Below, piece by piece: positions 24,040 through 35,649 of a stretch of 64,000 nt of DNA (the stretch's first letter is position 1; each line of letters starts with the position of its first letter). The stretch is taken from contig QANY01005768.1 in the NCBI GenBank assembly GCA_003255025.1, forward strand, positions 570,805-634,804, in the 5' to 3' direction. The translations under genes and the position numbers were made by a program. The notes under the pieces were generated by a model. It saw nothing but the letters and a program-made list of their open reading frames with translations. It did not search any database and had not been told where the DNA came from. The DNA is from Datisca glomerata (Eukaryota; Streptophyta; Magnoliopsida; Cucurbitales; Datiscaceae).

Positions 24040-24110
24040 AGGCCAAGGACGGGGTTGAATCGTCATTCTAGGATTTACAGTCCAATACATTTCCATTATG
24101 TTACCTAGCC
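24040..24110 (-). tRNA. trnC: trnC-derived tRNA with anticodon GTA (copy 1)
   Basis: The gene reads GGCTAGGTAACATAATGGAA and so on, the native mitochondrial trnC. The anticodon loop is CTGTAAA instead of CTGCAAA, so the anticodon is GTA (Tyr) rather than GCA (Cys). In the T arm one expected CG reads CA. It is probably a pseudogene, or a tRNA with altered identity if expressed. Confidence 0.8.
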
Positions 24111-24116
24111 AAACCT

Positions 24117-24599
24117 GTCAGTCATTGATTGCACCACAACAGAGTGCTAGAGGGCTGGAGAGAGATTGATTAATGAAATTCATAGGGATTGCGATTGTAC
24201 TTACGCTTGTTGCTATCCTTGAACTTGAAGTGGATCTCCTATCTATATTCGACAGCTTGAAGAGGGCTAATGGCTGATTGCTAAAGAGAAATTGTCATTG
24301 AAAGCGATTCCTTAGCTCAAGAAGTAGACTCAAGCGATTGTTCCTACCAATCAAGACCGGAAGGTGGGACGCTAGCTAGCCTCTTGATCGACGCGCCAAC
24401 CCACCTCTAATTCCCCCCTTCTCTAATGCGCATATTGAGACTGAGCTTGCTTGCATCTGATCTAAGCCTATCACCTGCTGTTAACTCCTGTTTACCTTCC
24501 TTTCGGAGAGTGCCTTACTCAGAAGTAATATATTTATTAGAATTAAAGGGAGGAGATAGCTTTCATAAAAGTCAATCGCAATTATTTATGGAATTCAAA
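24117..24599. other. No recognised gene
   Basis: I see nothing supportable between the trnC-like gene and the LINE remnant. Confidence 0.4.
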
Positions 24600-25900
24600 G
24601 AAGATTGTGCCAATGAAAGAGATAAAAGAGCGGTATGACAGAGCTCAACAAAGGAATGAGCTTGCAAAACTAAGCAAGGGATGCCATTAAGCAAGAAAGA
24701 AAAGGGCAGGGCTAGTTCTGGAAGCTTTGATTCCCAAGACCTTACCCACCTCAGTTTCCGCTTCCAGTTTTCGAGAAAGGGCCTCAGTACAGAGAATGAA
24801 CAGATAGGGAGAAAGGGGATCCCCTTGTCTAAGTCCTCTGGACGGTTTAAAGAACTGAGTGGGTTGCCCGTTGACCAAGACCACAAAGGAGGGGGTGGTT
24901 TCGCATTCTATAATGATTTTTATCCATTTCTGACAAAAAAAACTCCATTCTACCCTATCGTAAGCCTTTTTCATGTCTAACTTGATGCTCATCCACCCCT
25001 TTTTTTAACGGAATTCATCAGCTCATGAGCTATCATGATGTTGTCAGAAACCAGTCTCTTAGGCACAAAGGAGAGCACCCTACCCTGGATAAATATTCTT
25101 TTCCAGGAGGGGTCTGATCCTCTGTTGACGAGGATTTTTTAAAAGACCTTATAAGCCACATTACTGAGGCTGATGGGACGCAATTGATTGAGGGTTTCAG
25201 GACTTTTGGAGAATAAGGGTTATGCAGGTTCTGTTCATCTCTTTGAGCAGGTGGCCAGAGTCAAAGAAAGATTCAATCACCTCCGTAACATTGGGCCCCA
25301 CAATGTCCCAGAAGGATTTGAAGAAGATACCTTGGAGACCCTCAGGACCAGGCGCTATGAGGGGTTTGATCCAGTTAAGGACCGCTATTCTTTCCTCCCT
25401 AGTCACCTTAGACAGGAGGAGAGCATTGTCCTCTTGGGAGATGGAAAGGTTTATGTGCTTCAATAAATTATTCATGTAAACAGTTCCACATGATTGATAT
25501 CTATCTTGAAAGTGATCGAGGACAATGTCAAATACCTCATCATGATTCTCACATCACTGCCCTAACTAATTCTTGAGTCTATGAATACAGTTAGCCTCCC
25601 TTCTAACGAGAGTCGAAGTGTGAAAATGGTGTTCTTGTCCCCATAGGCTAGCAAGAGATTCCTATCTTTCTGGGCCTAGAATACAAACTCTCTCACCAAT
25701 ATTTGGTCAAGCATAGAGAAAATGGATTTTTCCATGGATTCTAAAAAGGGGTCTGAGGTAAAAGAGGTTCTGACAGACTGGAAAGATTCCAGTTGGGCTT
25801 TTTTACTTTCCCAAGAGTCTATGAATAAAGGTGCTTGTTGAGTAAGGCTGGCTTTCGAGCCCAAGCACCCAACCTAACAAAGGTGCTTGAGCGCATCTTT
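24600..25900 (-). pseudogene. LINE (L1-type) reverse transcriptase remnant
   Basis: Minus-strand frames follow plant LINE ORF2 order. 25860-25680 is linker sequence before RT. Around 25560-25670 a frame reads LVRREANCIHRLKN. 25475-25197 has PGPEGLQGIFFKSFWDIVG and MNRTCITLI. 25190-25000 has LRPISL and later LVSDNIMIAHELM. 24992-24687 has IKLDMKKAYDRVEWSFF and GLRQGDPLSPYLFIL. The catalytic xADD block and RNase H/3' end were not found. Several stops and frameshifts are present. This is nuclear-type mobile DNA. Confidence 0.9.
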
Positions 25901-26117
25901 CTCATATTGATCAAGACTTTCCTTGAGTTTTCAATAAGGGGCGCGTTAGCGAGACTGTTTTCTTGCAGGGGTACTAAGGCACACCCTTACGTTTTCTTCG
26001 CTTGCTCTGCAGTATGAGGCTCATTCTGAGTCGCGCCCCTATAATATGATGAGAAGAAGAGGGGCCGCCCTCTTTTATTTTCCGCACCAATCCTTATTGG
26101 CTACTATATATTTTTTT
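25901..26117. other. No recognised gene
   Basis: This is AT-rich sequence leading to trnK, with no gene. Confidence 0.4.
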
Positions 26118-26231
26118 GGGTGTATAGCTCAGTTGGTAGAGCATTAGGCTTTTAACCTAATGGTTGTAGGTTCTTGGTAGAGCATTGGGCTTTTAACCTA
26201 ATGGTTGCAGGTTCAAGTTCTGCTATACCCA
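26118..26231 (+). tRNA. trnK: tRNA-Lys (TTT) with 41-base internal tandem duplication
   Basis: The start GGGTGTATAGCTCAGTTGGT and end TGCTATACCCA are those of native mitochondrial trnK. From TTGGTAG (26133) a 41-base unit covering part of the D arm, the whole anticodon arm and part of the T arm is repeated (26174 on). There are therefore two TTT anticodon arms and the total is 114 bases instead of 73. The copies differ at three positions, including TTGTAGG versus TTGCAGG. Deleting one unit would restore a normal cloverleaf. As it stands the gene is probably inactive. Confidence 0.9.
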
Positions 26232-26927
26232 AACCTACCTTACACTATACTATTAGTAAGGATGCGTAGGAGCGTTCAAAGATCACTCTTTGTTTGGCCT
26301 TTACTCTATTTGGGGGAGATATTTTTTATTAATATAAGTTAGAGAGGATTTGTTTTGGATAAAAGAAAGAGTTCATCCTATCTCTTTTCTTCATCCTCAA
26401 GCTAAAACTTATAATACGGGAAAAATAGTCGATCATGCAGTTAACCAGTATTTACAGCAATTTAACCTTTCGGATGTCAATCACCCTCATCCTCATCCTC
26501 AACTTCAGAACCCCTTACATGCTTAGGTCGAAACCTAACCTGATGGATAGACAGATTACTTAACCGAAACCAGATCAAGAGAGAAAAAGAAACGACTATC
26601 TTGTTTCATCGATTTCTCCTTAAGAGCAATCGGCTCCTGGTGAGAACTGAAAGATTTTAGCAGTTTGCTTGTAGGGGGCTACCTAACTATATGGTGAAGC
26701 ATGGACAGCGGTAAGTAAGGGTTGGCTTAGAACCGGAGTGGTGGGCACGGTAGGAGGCGATAATGGTAAAGAAAAGACTGGCCAGCATTGGGCAGGTGCT
26801 CCACTGATTGTTTCGACCTAACTTATCTGACATGTGGAGTTTGGTAGCTTTCTCTAATATTCCCTTGAAAAGTGCTCTTCCTTTAGGGATAAAAATGCTT
26901 TCGTAGGAGACCTATCCAGAAGGAAGT
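26232..26927. other. No recognised gene
   Basis: No gene is supported. Confidence 0.4.
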
Positions 26928-27395
26928 TTTCGTAACTCACGGGTGAGCGAAGCAACGAGGGTTGCCCGGAGTAGTGTCAGCGTCAAAAGCGCAACCAGAG
27001 AGGAGAGCTATAGAAGCAAGACTGTGTTTGGACTGGACGCGTGCTGCTCAAAAATCCATATAGGTGGAAAGTTTCCAGCTTCAATAGTTCTATGCTGAAC
27101 CTTAGAGTGCTATGATGGGATATTTAAGTCCGTCCCTACTAAAGCGGCTTAGGCGTCACCAGGGAATCAAAGTGGAAATCCTTCAAAGAGAGTCCAGTGA
27201 ACCACTCCTATCATTGGCTTCCCGCATCCTCAGGGGGCCGCTCGGACAAAGAAGCGGCAAATCCAGTATGGAATTAGAGCTCAGGTGGGGCATCAACCAC
27301 AGCACAGATTGTGGGCCTGTCGAGATGCTTCCTTGCAGAACCCAACAAGGGCTGTCACTCAATAGAGTGAGTGGGAAACCTTGTAAACCTGAGTA
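26928..27395. repeat. Inverted repeat arm (partner 48342-48846)
   Basis: This matches 48846-48342 in reverse, starting near AACTCACGGGTGAGCGAAGC. The partner has about 45 extra bases in its outer part. The arm includes the conserved unknown frame at 27112-27396. Confidence 0.85.
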
Positions 27396-27396
27396 G
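27112..27396 (+). pseudogene. Unknown conserved frame, truncated copy
   Basis: The 94-residue frame begins MMGYLSPSLLKRLRRHQGIK and is nearly identical to the start of the 193-codon frame at 48622-48041. It ends with a stop just after GKPCKPE, where homology to the partner ends, so it lacks the C-terminal membrane segment. It is basic (many K/R) and the family is not recognised. It is intact over the shared part, which is unusual in this window. Confidence 0.5.
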
Positions 27397-28021
27397 GAGA
27401 ATAGAGATCGGTCTGTCTTGTCTTAGACTTGCTTTACTCCATCCATCTTGGCTATCTTTAGCTTATGAATAAGCTTGGGGCTACTTTTCATTTTTTGCTT
27501 ACTACTAGGGCTTCCAACACTAATTCCTATGCTTAATCGGGTCTCATAGCCCCTGTGACCTTCACTTCAAAGCCTGATTAATGCACTTTAAAAGCGCACT
27601 TGTATGGCCCTTCGTCAAGCATTTTATAGTTTCTTTCTCTAGACGTGCCTTTATCTTCACCGGTGGATTGGCATACTTATTGTGCACTTTTGTATGCGTT
27701 TCCTGCTGTTCGTTACCAGTGAGTATAGCATTGATTAGTTTGATAGTATTGAGAAATGGTTGAGCATCTTTTCACTATGCTATGCTAGCTTCTTCGATTC
27801 AGAGCTAGTTTCAAACGGGGCTCTTCCCGCGCTATTGCACGTACTTAGCTTAGCTAGTTTAGGGCTTCCATCGCGCTATTATAGCAAATTTAAGGTGAAA
27901 ACACGGGTTTTTAAAGCTAGAGACGTTCAATTCATGCTTTTAATAGGGCTCTGGATGTTTTGACGCCTACTCCCATGCCCTTTTTGGCCTGATTCTATAG
28001 GGCTCTAGATGAGGCCATTAC
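27397..28021. other. No recognised gene
   Basis: Short hydrophobic open frames are present (for example 27581-27763), but nothing resembles a known protein. Confidence 0.35.
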
Positions 28022-28240
28022 TTAAAAGATCTGCAACCCTAACTGATCCACCATCCCTGTGGACTCTATGTTATCCGAACTCCCAGCATCAATGATCATC
28101 TTTACACTGGCCAATTCTGACATAGATTCAGAATACAGCCTTCCGTCTCCTCCTCCTTTCTGCTGACGTTGGCTCATGTTGCCACACAATCTAACGACAG
28201 TAAAAATGTCTTCTCTCTTATGCTTCAGAACCCCCACTAT
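28022..28240 (-). pseudogene. Ty3/gypsy protease-like remnant
   Basis: KREDIFTVVRLCGN, then VKMIIDAGSSDNIESTGMV and DQLGL resemble the retropepsin region of Ty3/gypsy pol. The usual DSG/DGG active site appears as DAG. It is not in the normal order with the RT piece at 28585, so it is either a separate element or rearranged. Confidence 0.5.
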
Positions 28241-28584
28241 GTTTCCGACTTGAACTTACCTTTAGAGCTTCCTGGGATCTAGGCTCCACAATGTTCACTC
28301 TTCCATCTTCAGCTGGTCTATTATGCACTTTCCCAGTAGCATTCATCCATCTAAACATTGGGACAGTAATGAGAAAAATTCCCCACTCCTCCACATTCAT
28401 AACGGTTACTGGATCTCCTCTGCTAAGGCTTTTCTTATCTCCTTTGCAGGAAGCTTTGCTGGCCTCGTGCTCCAAACTGATGGCGTCTCGACGTTCTCCT
28501 TGACGCCGTCCTAGCGCTCTCCCCCTTTAATAAGTTTGTAAAAAGGCTGACTTTGGCTTCCTATAAAGCAAACCCCACCCTAGG

Positions 28585-28925
28585 TTCTGGCAACTTTCTA
28601 CTCCTCCCGAGCTGTCTTGCTGTATCTAAAATGGCTTCGAGCATCCGGCTTCACCACTGCTGCCTGCTCTTTCCTTCTTCGGCACTTCCCAGTCCACAAC
28701 AGACTTGATCATCTCTTGATCCATCTGAATCACACCGTTGCTGATCCAATGGCCAAGAAAGAGCACTTTCATCTTAGCATCGTTTCACGTACAGCTTCTT
28801 TTCCTGCTATACCAGGAACACTGTACTCAGGGTTCCAAACCTCCAGTGAGTGACTATAAACAATTATGTCATCGAGGTCTTCCACTACAAACTGGTCAAG
28901 GTAAGGGTTTGAGTTATCCATTTAA
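28585..28925 (-). pseudogene. Ty3/gypsy reverse transcriptase remnant
   Basis: The minus strand reads PYLDQFVVEDLDDIIVYSHS, with the YLDD motif altered to DLDD, then KCSFLAIGSATV and other RT pieces, with several stops. Where the family has EEHLEHL, an AGGGTTCCAAACCT motif (28829-28842, as read on +) lies inside the frame, giving VWNPE. It is highly decayed. Confidence 0.7.
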
Positions 28926-28926
28926 G

Positions 28927-29210
28927 TGTTGAACAAGACCTGAATTAGGACGATATTCATAGGTCAGTTACTCTTTGTGTACATTATGGAGTCTCCACTC
29001 CATGTTGAAAGCTCTTTCAAATAGCATGAGCCTTCAAAGTCTTCAATTAGACTAGAGCGTTAGATTTTTTTGCTTTCAAAGGGGAATGAAGAAAAAAAAA
29101 GAGGATGAAAGTGGTTCACTGGTGGAGTTTGTCTCTTGAAAATGGGTTTCTTTCTTTACTCTCTTTAAGGTAATGTATTTTTCTCTATTTTTTTTCATGG
29201 TATCAGAGCC
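28927..29210 (+). mobile_element. Copia LTR end and primer binding site (putative)
   Basis: TGGTATCAGAGCC at 29198-29210 is the initiator-methionine tRNA primer binding site of plant Ty1/copia elements. It directly follows ...TTTCA, a possible LTR end. TGTTGAAC at 28927 could be the LTR start, but no matching second LTR was seen. A short gag-like start (MTDRNEMESLLLYALYLKN) follows at 29307. Confidence 0.55.
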
Positions 29211-29599
29211 AAAAAGAGAATTAGGGTGCTGAAACAATAACTCAAAACCTGCTTGCTTGCTTAGAGAATCAAACTGTTCCTGTCTGCTTTTTATTTTTTT
29301 CTTTTATGACCGATAGAAATGAAATGGAAAGTCTTTTGTTATATGCCCTATACCTAAAAAATGTCTTTGGTAGATCCTAACACGAATTATGTACACAATG
29401 AGGATCATAATCATTGAGACTGTTTGGGTACTAAGCTCTCTTCTCAATCTATTTACAAAAAAGCCTTCGATGTAGTGATGAAATTGTGATACATAATCAA
29501 TGGTAATACGAGTAGGATATGTAATACGTACATCCTCTTTGTTTTTATTTATGATTAAAATGAATTGAATCCTATCAAATATTTATATTTCTCCTTTGA
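29211..29599. other. Copia leader/gag debris
   Basis: A gag-like start at 29307 is soon broken by stops. Nothing else is recognised. Confidence 0.4.
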
Positions 29600-30387
29600 A
29601 TTACTCATCTATACCTATGAATTTCATTTTACACAGGAAACTATTCTAGGAGAAGTTCGAATCCATTTCATTTGGATATTGATCGGTCTTGGTTTGACAT
29701 GGTTTACGAGTTACTGGTTCCCAGAAGAGTTAATATCTCCATTAGCTAAACCCTATCTTACCCTTCCCGACATATGTTGCAATGTCTTCAATAACATGCT
29801 CTTACTTCGTCTTTCCCTTAATAAGTCATCAAATTTGGTGCTTTTTGATCCCCAGTTGCTATGGAGAACAAAGGACAAAATACAATCGATTACTCTATTT
29901 AAGTGGTTCTCGCTTCTCCTTATTCTTCTTTCTAACTCCTCCCCAGGTAGTTCCCAATGTTTGGCACTTTCTATACTTCGTGGGTGCAACATCAACAAAT
30001 TCGCTCATGATCAACTTACAACCTAAGATCTATGATCATATTATGTTAAGTGTTCATATTTCGTTCAATCCATAAGTATGCTCCCAGGTACCTGTAATCG
30101 TGATCCTTTTGCCAGAACTAAGGGGTCTTTCTATGGAAATCTTCACAAACAATCGTAATTTTTTAATGGTTTTTCTACTTTTCACAGCTGCTCTTTCCAC
30201 ACCTTCGGATATCTGGTGCCAAATCGTCGCCCTTTTCATTCTTTCTTTGATAATAGAGTTGGCTATCTTTGTGGCATCGATTGTACAAGTTCGTGAAGAG
30301 GGCTAGACGAGTGGAATAAAGGAAAGCGGCTCGATCGACAAAAAAGAAGAGTAGCCCCCTAGAACCTGGCAAAATCACTCTCAATGA
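29600..30387 (+). pseudogene. mttB: Sec-independent translocase TatC (MttB), broken
   Basis: The pieces are in order: [36 protein letters not shown], then after a deletion of about 50 bases near 29770 a shifted frame [20 protein letters not shown] to [23 protein letters not shown] follows at 30073-30075, then LPELRGLSMEIFTNN to VQVREEG, and a TAG at 30304-30306 where the family has TGG. The last part TSGIKESGSIDKK to 30387 is recognisable. The family is a multi-helix inner-membrane protein. Three lesions make this a pseudogene. The natural start is unclear in plants, so 29600 is where homology begins. Confidence 0.93.
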
Positions 30388-32495
30388 ATTCCCAAGAAAT
30401 TTTCAACCAACATGTGTGATTCATTTCTGTAAAGATTATAACACACAGAAGACTCCTTACCTTAGGAGCGGGATGAGTGAGAAATCCCCGGCAAGCGCCG
30501 ATGAAGAATGCAAGCAAAGCTGGAGCTCGGACATTATTATATTCCATCAAGAGAAAGGAGGTAGACTGGTTAGAAGGCCGATCACATAGGGGGAGCGAAC
30601 CACAAAGCTCAAATTTACAGAACATACCAATCTTCCCTACCACCCCCTTAATCTCTCTCTATAAAAAAAGCCTGCAGGAAGCGCGAAGAGCTAAGCCACT
30701 AATGTCGTGGTGAAGGTTATACCTCTGAAAGTCAGCAAAGCTAAGGTTTCGTATGTATTATATCCTTTCGATCGAGTGACAACTTCTAAGGAAGGCCTTC
30801 ATTCCCCTTTGAAAGAAGTAAAAAAAAAAGAGCGATAGGGAAAATGGAGAGAGAGAATGTTGCAGAAGTGCTTCTAGATCTTATGGAATAAGGCAGAATT
30901 TCGAACAAAACTTTCCATTTATTTCTTGCTTTCATAGAAAATAGAAAAAATGAATTTAGGAGATGAAATCCTGATTACATTACCGCAGGCCAAAATTGGA
31001 TTTGGAAGAGCAAGCCAGAGAAAAGGAAGCGTTGAGATAATATACTTTCATCCTAATTTCATTTACTGAAAAGGGGGGGGATCACCTGAAGAGATTTTTA
31101 GGCGGAATTGGCATACATAATTATTACCGTGAGGATTGAGCTGCCAAAAGGGATTCTCCTCCTTTTTTGGGTTGGAAGATAATCTTTATGCAGTCCATAG
31201 AAAAAAAAGCCTTATGAAGCCAAATGCTCTTGGATGGGAAGTTGAATAGGGATAAAATCCTTTTTTTCTCCTTCATATTGAATGTAGTCTATCACTTTGA
31301 GGTCATGAGAACCTTGTGAATTGATATAAATTATGGCATGCATCTCTGAGGAGAGTGGCACGACCAAACATCATCCCAGAAGCGAATGAGCTTACCGCTT
31401 ATCAAGCTAACTTGGGTGTTAGGCTGCAGTCTTGTAGTCAGTGGATGGGAGGTCTTCCATTCCAGAAGAGATCAAATTTCAATCTTTTTCCCACTTATCA
31501 TCTCTCTGTGGGACTTGTTCCCTCTTCAACTCAGCGCTTTATAGATAGGAATTTTTATTGATAATGCTTAAGGTCCCACCTTACCTTAAAAAAAGTGGTC
31601 GAGCTGAAGGAGCTTTCACAAATAGAATTTTTAGTACCACAGGGAAAAGCTAGCTGGATAAAGAAGACAGGGCTCGACCGCTTGACAATGCTACCTTGGG
31701 GACGAGACAAAAGACTTTAATATAACAATCAAAACTCATATTCAAAAGCTTTTTCGATATATGAACATGATTACTATGGACGACTTGGTGAACATTGTTT
31801 TGACTCATATCTCTAAGATGACTAGCATGAATGAGCCAGCTTCAACACCACCTAGACTCTTAATCATAGATAGACTTGCATTGACCTCAACATAAAAAGA
31901 TGAACCTGGTCTGTCTATTTGTACGCATCAGCTTAACTCACTCCTAACCTCCCTAGACACTGCAAAGAACATATAATGAAAACTGCCTGGGTAAGGGCTG
32001 GGAACGAGAAAGAAGTTTGATAAATAAGAGTTAGTTTGGGAATGTCCCACTTAGTAACAAACATCGAGTTTTGAGTCGGGGCAGCATGGATACGAGACAA
32101 TTGAAGTGCAGTTTGGAATCATTATGCTTTTCTATCTTAAGATTACCAAATTGGAGAATCACCAAGGCCTTTCAACGATTCGACGCGCCCCCCTAAGCTA
32201 GACGCTTCACCTACCTGACCTTAGAGAGAATAGAATGAGTCACCCTATCCCTAGTCTTACTAAGAGTTTGAATTGCTATGTAGGATAGTAGGGTGAATGA
32301 ATTGCATTAGTGCGATTTGGCTAGCTGAATCGTCCAACGAACAAATCGCCTCGTTGCTATCTTAAAAAGAAAAGCGGACCTGCGTGAATCGCACTTTGAT
32401 CTTGCATATATAAATTAGATATTTCTGATTTCTCAACCTGGTCAACTGACGCCAGCATCACCACTACGGAAACTCCATTTCCTTAGTCCTTTTTC
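30388..32495. other. No recognised gene
   Basis: There are short open frames only (for example 31355-31561, unknown). The stretch has an eight-base G run near 31070. Nothing is supported. Confidence 0.4.
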
Positions 32496-32539
32496 TGTGA
32501 AACAAAGCCAAGCCTTTTCCGCCTTCCATCCTGCCTTTC

Positions 32540-32830
32540 ACTGCTTTTTTTTTTCGATTTGCCCAGTCATGAACCACCCAGGTTGGAGCCATGGTCTACC
32601 TAGAAATGCTTCATATCCTCCTTGCTCTTTGTCTAAGATTAGACTCAAAGTACCAAAGCAGGCATCCTTTTTTGTTCTTTTTCTTTTGGCTAAGAAGCTC
32701 GTAGGTTGTGCGCCAGCCATACGTAGCTTGAACTGTGTGGCCACAATGCTTAGCTATTGCCGATCCCCAAGACGTCTTTGGTTGAATGTTCACACCTGAT
32801 CCACCGTCTGAACTTCCTACATTCACTCCC
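32540..32830 (-). pseudogene. Retroelement protease-region remnant
   Basis: A minus-strand frame reads DKEQGGYEAFLGRPWLQPGW, with the LGRPW motif that ends the protease part of many plant Ty3/gypsy polyproteins. The overlapping frame has DGGSGVNIQPKTSWG, an active-site-like DGGS. They lie in different frames, so it is broken. Confidence 0.6.
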
Positions 32831-33476
32831 AAAAATGGAAACTGGATAGATGAATTTTTACCTCCCGGTCTGCTGTAGTCAGCCTCACGATGTGCCTGAC
32901 TGGCGAGTCTGCCGTCTCCACGGCTTTCCCTTTTGCGAGCTTCTCCTCTACCCTAGCTTTTCATTGGTTCCTCCAAGGGACCCTTTTTTATTGCATTGCG
33001 CACATCTTCAAGGGAGGCGCCGAGTACATAGACGAGATGGTCCCGGGAATGAAATCCCATTCCCTCGTGCTCTGGAACTCCTTAACTTTGGTTGAACAAT
33101 AAAGGTTCAATCTTTTTCAACCGTAGCGTAGGCGAAACCTGGCAGCCCGCCCAGAGTTGGACCTTCTCTGGTCCTGGAAGGAAACCCCACTTTCCTTCCT
33201 TCCCCCAATAGGCAACAACAGTGGGACGAAGACGATCAGGATCTCACATGTGGCAGCTGTTGGAACAAACTCTGAATCTAAAAAAAAGGTACCTAAAGAA
33301 AAAGGAAACTCAACACTCACTGGTGAAAGAGGAGAAAAGACCAATGGAAGGCCCTGGGGCCAGAATGTGGTAGGGTCTTCAAACCCCACACTCGATTCTC
33401 GAGACTCATGGGCCATCTCATGAAGATCTTCGATCCAAACCTTTGCATCTACTCTCTCTTAGAGGATAAACCACGC
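32831..33476. other. No recognised gene
   Basis: Somewhat GC-rich open frames (32850-33102 and 33157-33423) are present, with no family match I can name. Confidence 0.35.
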
Positions 33477-33642
33477 CTTTGCTAGAAAGGCTCAACTTCA
33501 AATCTATACGTGGAGCTTCCGCCTCATACGGATCCTCTAGGAATGGAGGTAGGCCCAGCCCAGGCATGTGCGGTTAAGGTTGTTGTACACGACCTCATAA
33601 GAAAAGAATGAAAAAAATGATGTTTCTAGCTTTTGGTCTGCT
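33477..33642 (-). other. Group II intron 3' end, decayed domain V
   Basis: This is the reverse copy of 14019-14173. Domain V at 33500-33534 begins GATCCGTATGAGGCGGAAGC, so the catalytic AGC triad is changed to ATC, and ACGTACGG reads ACGTATAG. It cannot splice as is. Confidence 0.75.
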
Positions 33643-34185
33643 CAATGGAGGGCTGCAACCTGGATTTTCTTGGGACTCTGACTCCCCCTGATGCACGGGA
33701 GGCGCAGGAAAACCACTGGTGAAGAAGATCCAGAAGATGCTGATCCAATAGGCTCCTACTAAAATCAGGGGGAGTAGAAGAACTTGTGCTCATGGAAGGT
33801 AAGATGTCGGGACGGTGAGAACGAGAAGAAGGATCAAAACATCAAAAGCCTTTCTAATAAGCCTATCGAATCAGCCTAAGATTTTCAATAAGCATCGCCG
33901 TATTCTTGAATTAGAAGGAACGGGGGGCCTCACTTATTCTGTTCACGGGGGATGAAAGACAAAGAAAGGGATCAAGGGGCTTTATGATCGGAGAAAGGGA
34001 AGGGGCGTGGTTGGTGTGTCACTGGGTAGGTGGGGGAACCCGTAGGAAGGGGGGACGACCCGCCGAATTCACATCAGAAATCACCAACATAAACTCATAT
34101 GAAAGAATGAATTGCGTATAGAAACAAAACAAACCACTTATATTCTCGGAGCTGAGGTATATGGTATATGAAGAATGGCTTTTTG
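33643..34185. other. No recognised gene
   Basis: This is the upstream region of trnE; nothing is supported. Confidence 0.4.
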
Positions 34186-34257
34186 GTCCCTTTCGCCTAG
34201 TGGTTAGGACATCATATTTTCATGCCGAAGACACGGGTTCGATTCTCGTAAGGGATA
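34186..34257 (+). tRNA. trnE: tRNA-Glu (TTC), decayed
   Basis: The gene reads GTCCCTTTCGCCTAGTGGTT and ends GTAAGGGATA, native mitochondrial trnE with anticodon TTC. The anticodon stem is weakened, since CATCGTC reads CATCATA (a CG loss). Acceptor and T arms still pair. It is possibly non-functional. Confidence 0.85.
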
Positions 34258-35649
34258 GGTACTCATTCCCAGCCGCTTTCAGTTCGTGTTCACTGCTGAG
34301 TGATCGCTCGCTATCTGGCTGGAAAAGATGGTCCGGAAGCTTCCTCTCTCCCAGCAAGCAAGATGAGATCACCACTTCTCTCAGTAATGGACTTCCTTGA
34401 ATTCTTCCTTAGCCTTAAAAGTCCTTTCATAGATTCTCGAACCACTGACAGATGGGATCTCCATGCATGCGTTCTTTCTTTCCTTCCCTCAGCCATAGAT
34501 CTCTTCTTCTTTCTTTTGGCCATTTTTGTTAGGTATTGAACCCCACCTTAGGTGCTGAGTGGTGTCCTCCCCTCCCTAATACCTAAAAAAAGTGCCATGT
34601 ATGGAGCCTAAAGATTAAACCATGGCATGGCAGTAAGCAGTAAGTTGGCCTAGTCTTTGCCCAATCTTCGCCTTCTTCAATGGCCAAGTTGAAGTGTTCA
34701 ACAGTTCTTCGGCCACCTTTCTCTTTCAAGGTTGAACTTGTTCAATTGAAGCTAATGTTATGCTGCCCTTCCCTTGTTCAAGAGAAAGCGAGGTGCGCCG
34801 GAGGTAAGCTACCGGCCCAAACAAAAGAGATTAGCCTCTTGATCGATCGACTGATTGGATCGAAGTATGAAGGGGTTGATTGAAGTGTGAGGTCAGCCCA
34901 AGACTAAGGCCGAGCAACTAGCTGCTGCAGGATTAGACATCTATCTCACCATGCTCCCCTACTCCTATAAAGGCCGGTGGAAGGAATGCTCTGCTCATCT
35001 TTCTTACGGCTCGTTACCGCAGCGCTCGTTCACCCCTTCGGCTTCTTCAATTCAAAGAGGTAGTGTCTTTCTCCTATTCTTATTAGTAAATAGCGTCTTG
35101 AAGCGAAGGCATTATTGAACGAAAGAGATGTCGGGTCGGTCAATTACATTAGGTAGGAGATGCAGGACCTATCTTAACCGCTAGTGTATTCGCTATTCGA
35201 TTCCATCCTCGATCCCACCAAATTTTGATTCCTTTGTATCTCTTCTTTACTTTTAATTGAAAAAGGGGGGGGTGACAAAGGGTATACTTTCTTTTCTATG
35301 TAGTTGTCTCATTAATGAGCGTAGATTGATAAAGATGGCTTTTGTGCTGGTCAATCTGCATCCCATTCTTCAGGTATAGTTTTCTTTGATCACAGATCGG
35401 TAGGTAATCCATGCTTTCTCCCCTTTGGTCAGTCAGTCATATTGATCCGCTAGAGGGTCTTGAGCTAGCTTCCTAGAGGAGGCTTGATGGGAAAGAGAGG
35501 TAAGGAAGGTCTCTCTCTACCTCACAAGCTCTTGGATTCCATGGCTAAGGTTGACTTTTGAGGATTTTAGGTGAGGGTGGAGGAGTAGGATAGGAGGTGA
35601 GTGTAAGATAGAACCTCAGGATTCTAGGGAATTTTGGCATATAATAAGG
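34258..35649. other. No recognised gene
   Basis: Several short frames (for example 34680-34883) resemble nothing I know. Confidence 0.35.

Larger units (their letters stand above)
21974..24116. repeat. Direct repeat, copy 1 (partner 59728-61920)
   Basis: It starts at TGCTAGTGGAGACTCCTTCT and ends just after the trnC-like gene. The partner in the same orientation has the same order: trnN, an unrecognised middle, then trnC-like. The copies differ by small indels and many substitutions. The middle shows no protein I recognise. Confidence 0.9.

Noticed and set aside
25188..25479. Plus-strand frames at 25.2-25.5 kb
   Set aside because: They are antisense shadow of the LINE reverse transcriptase.
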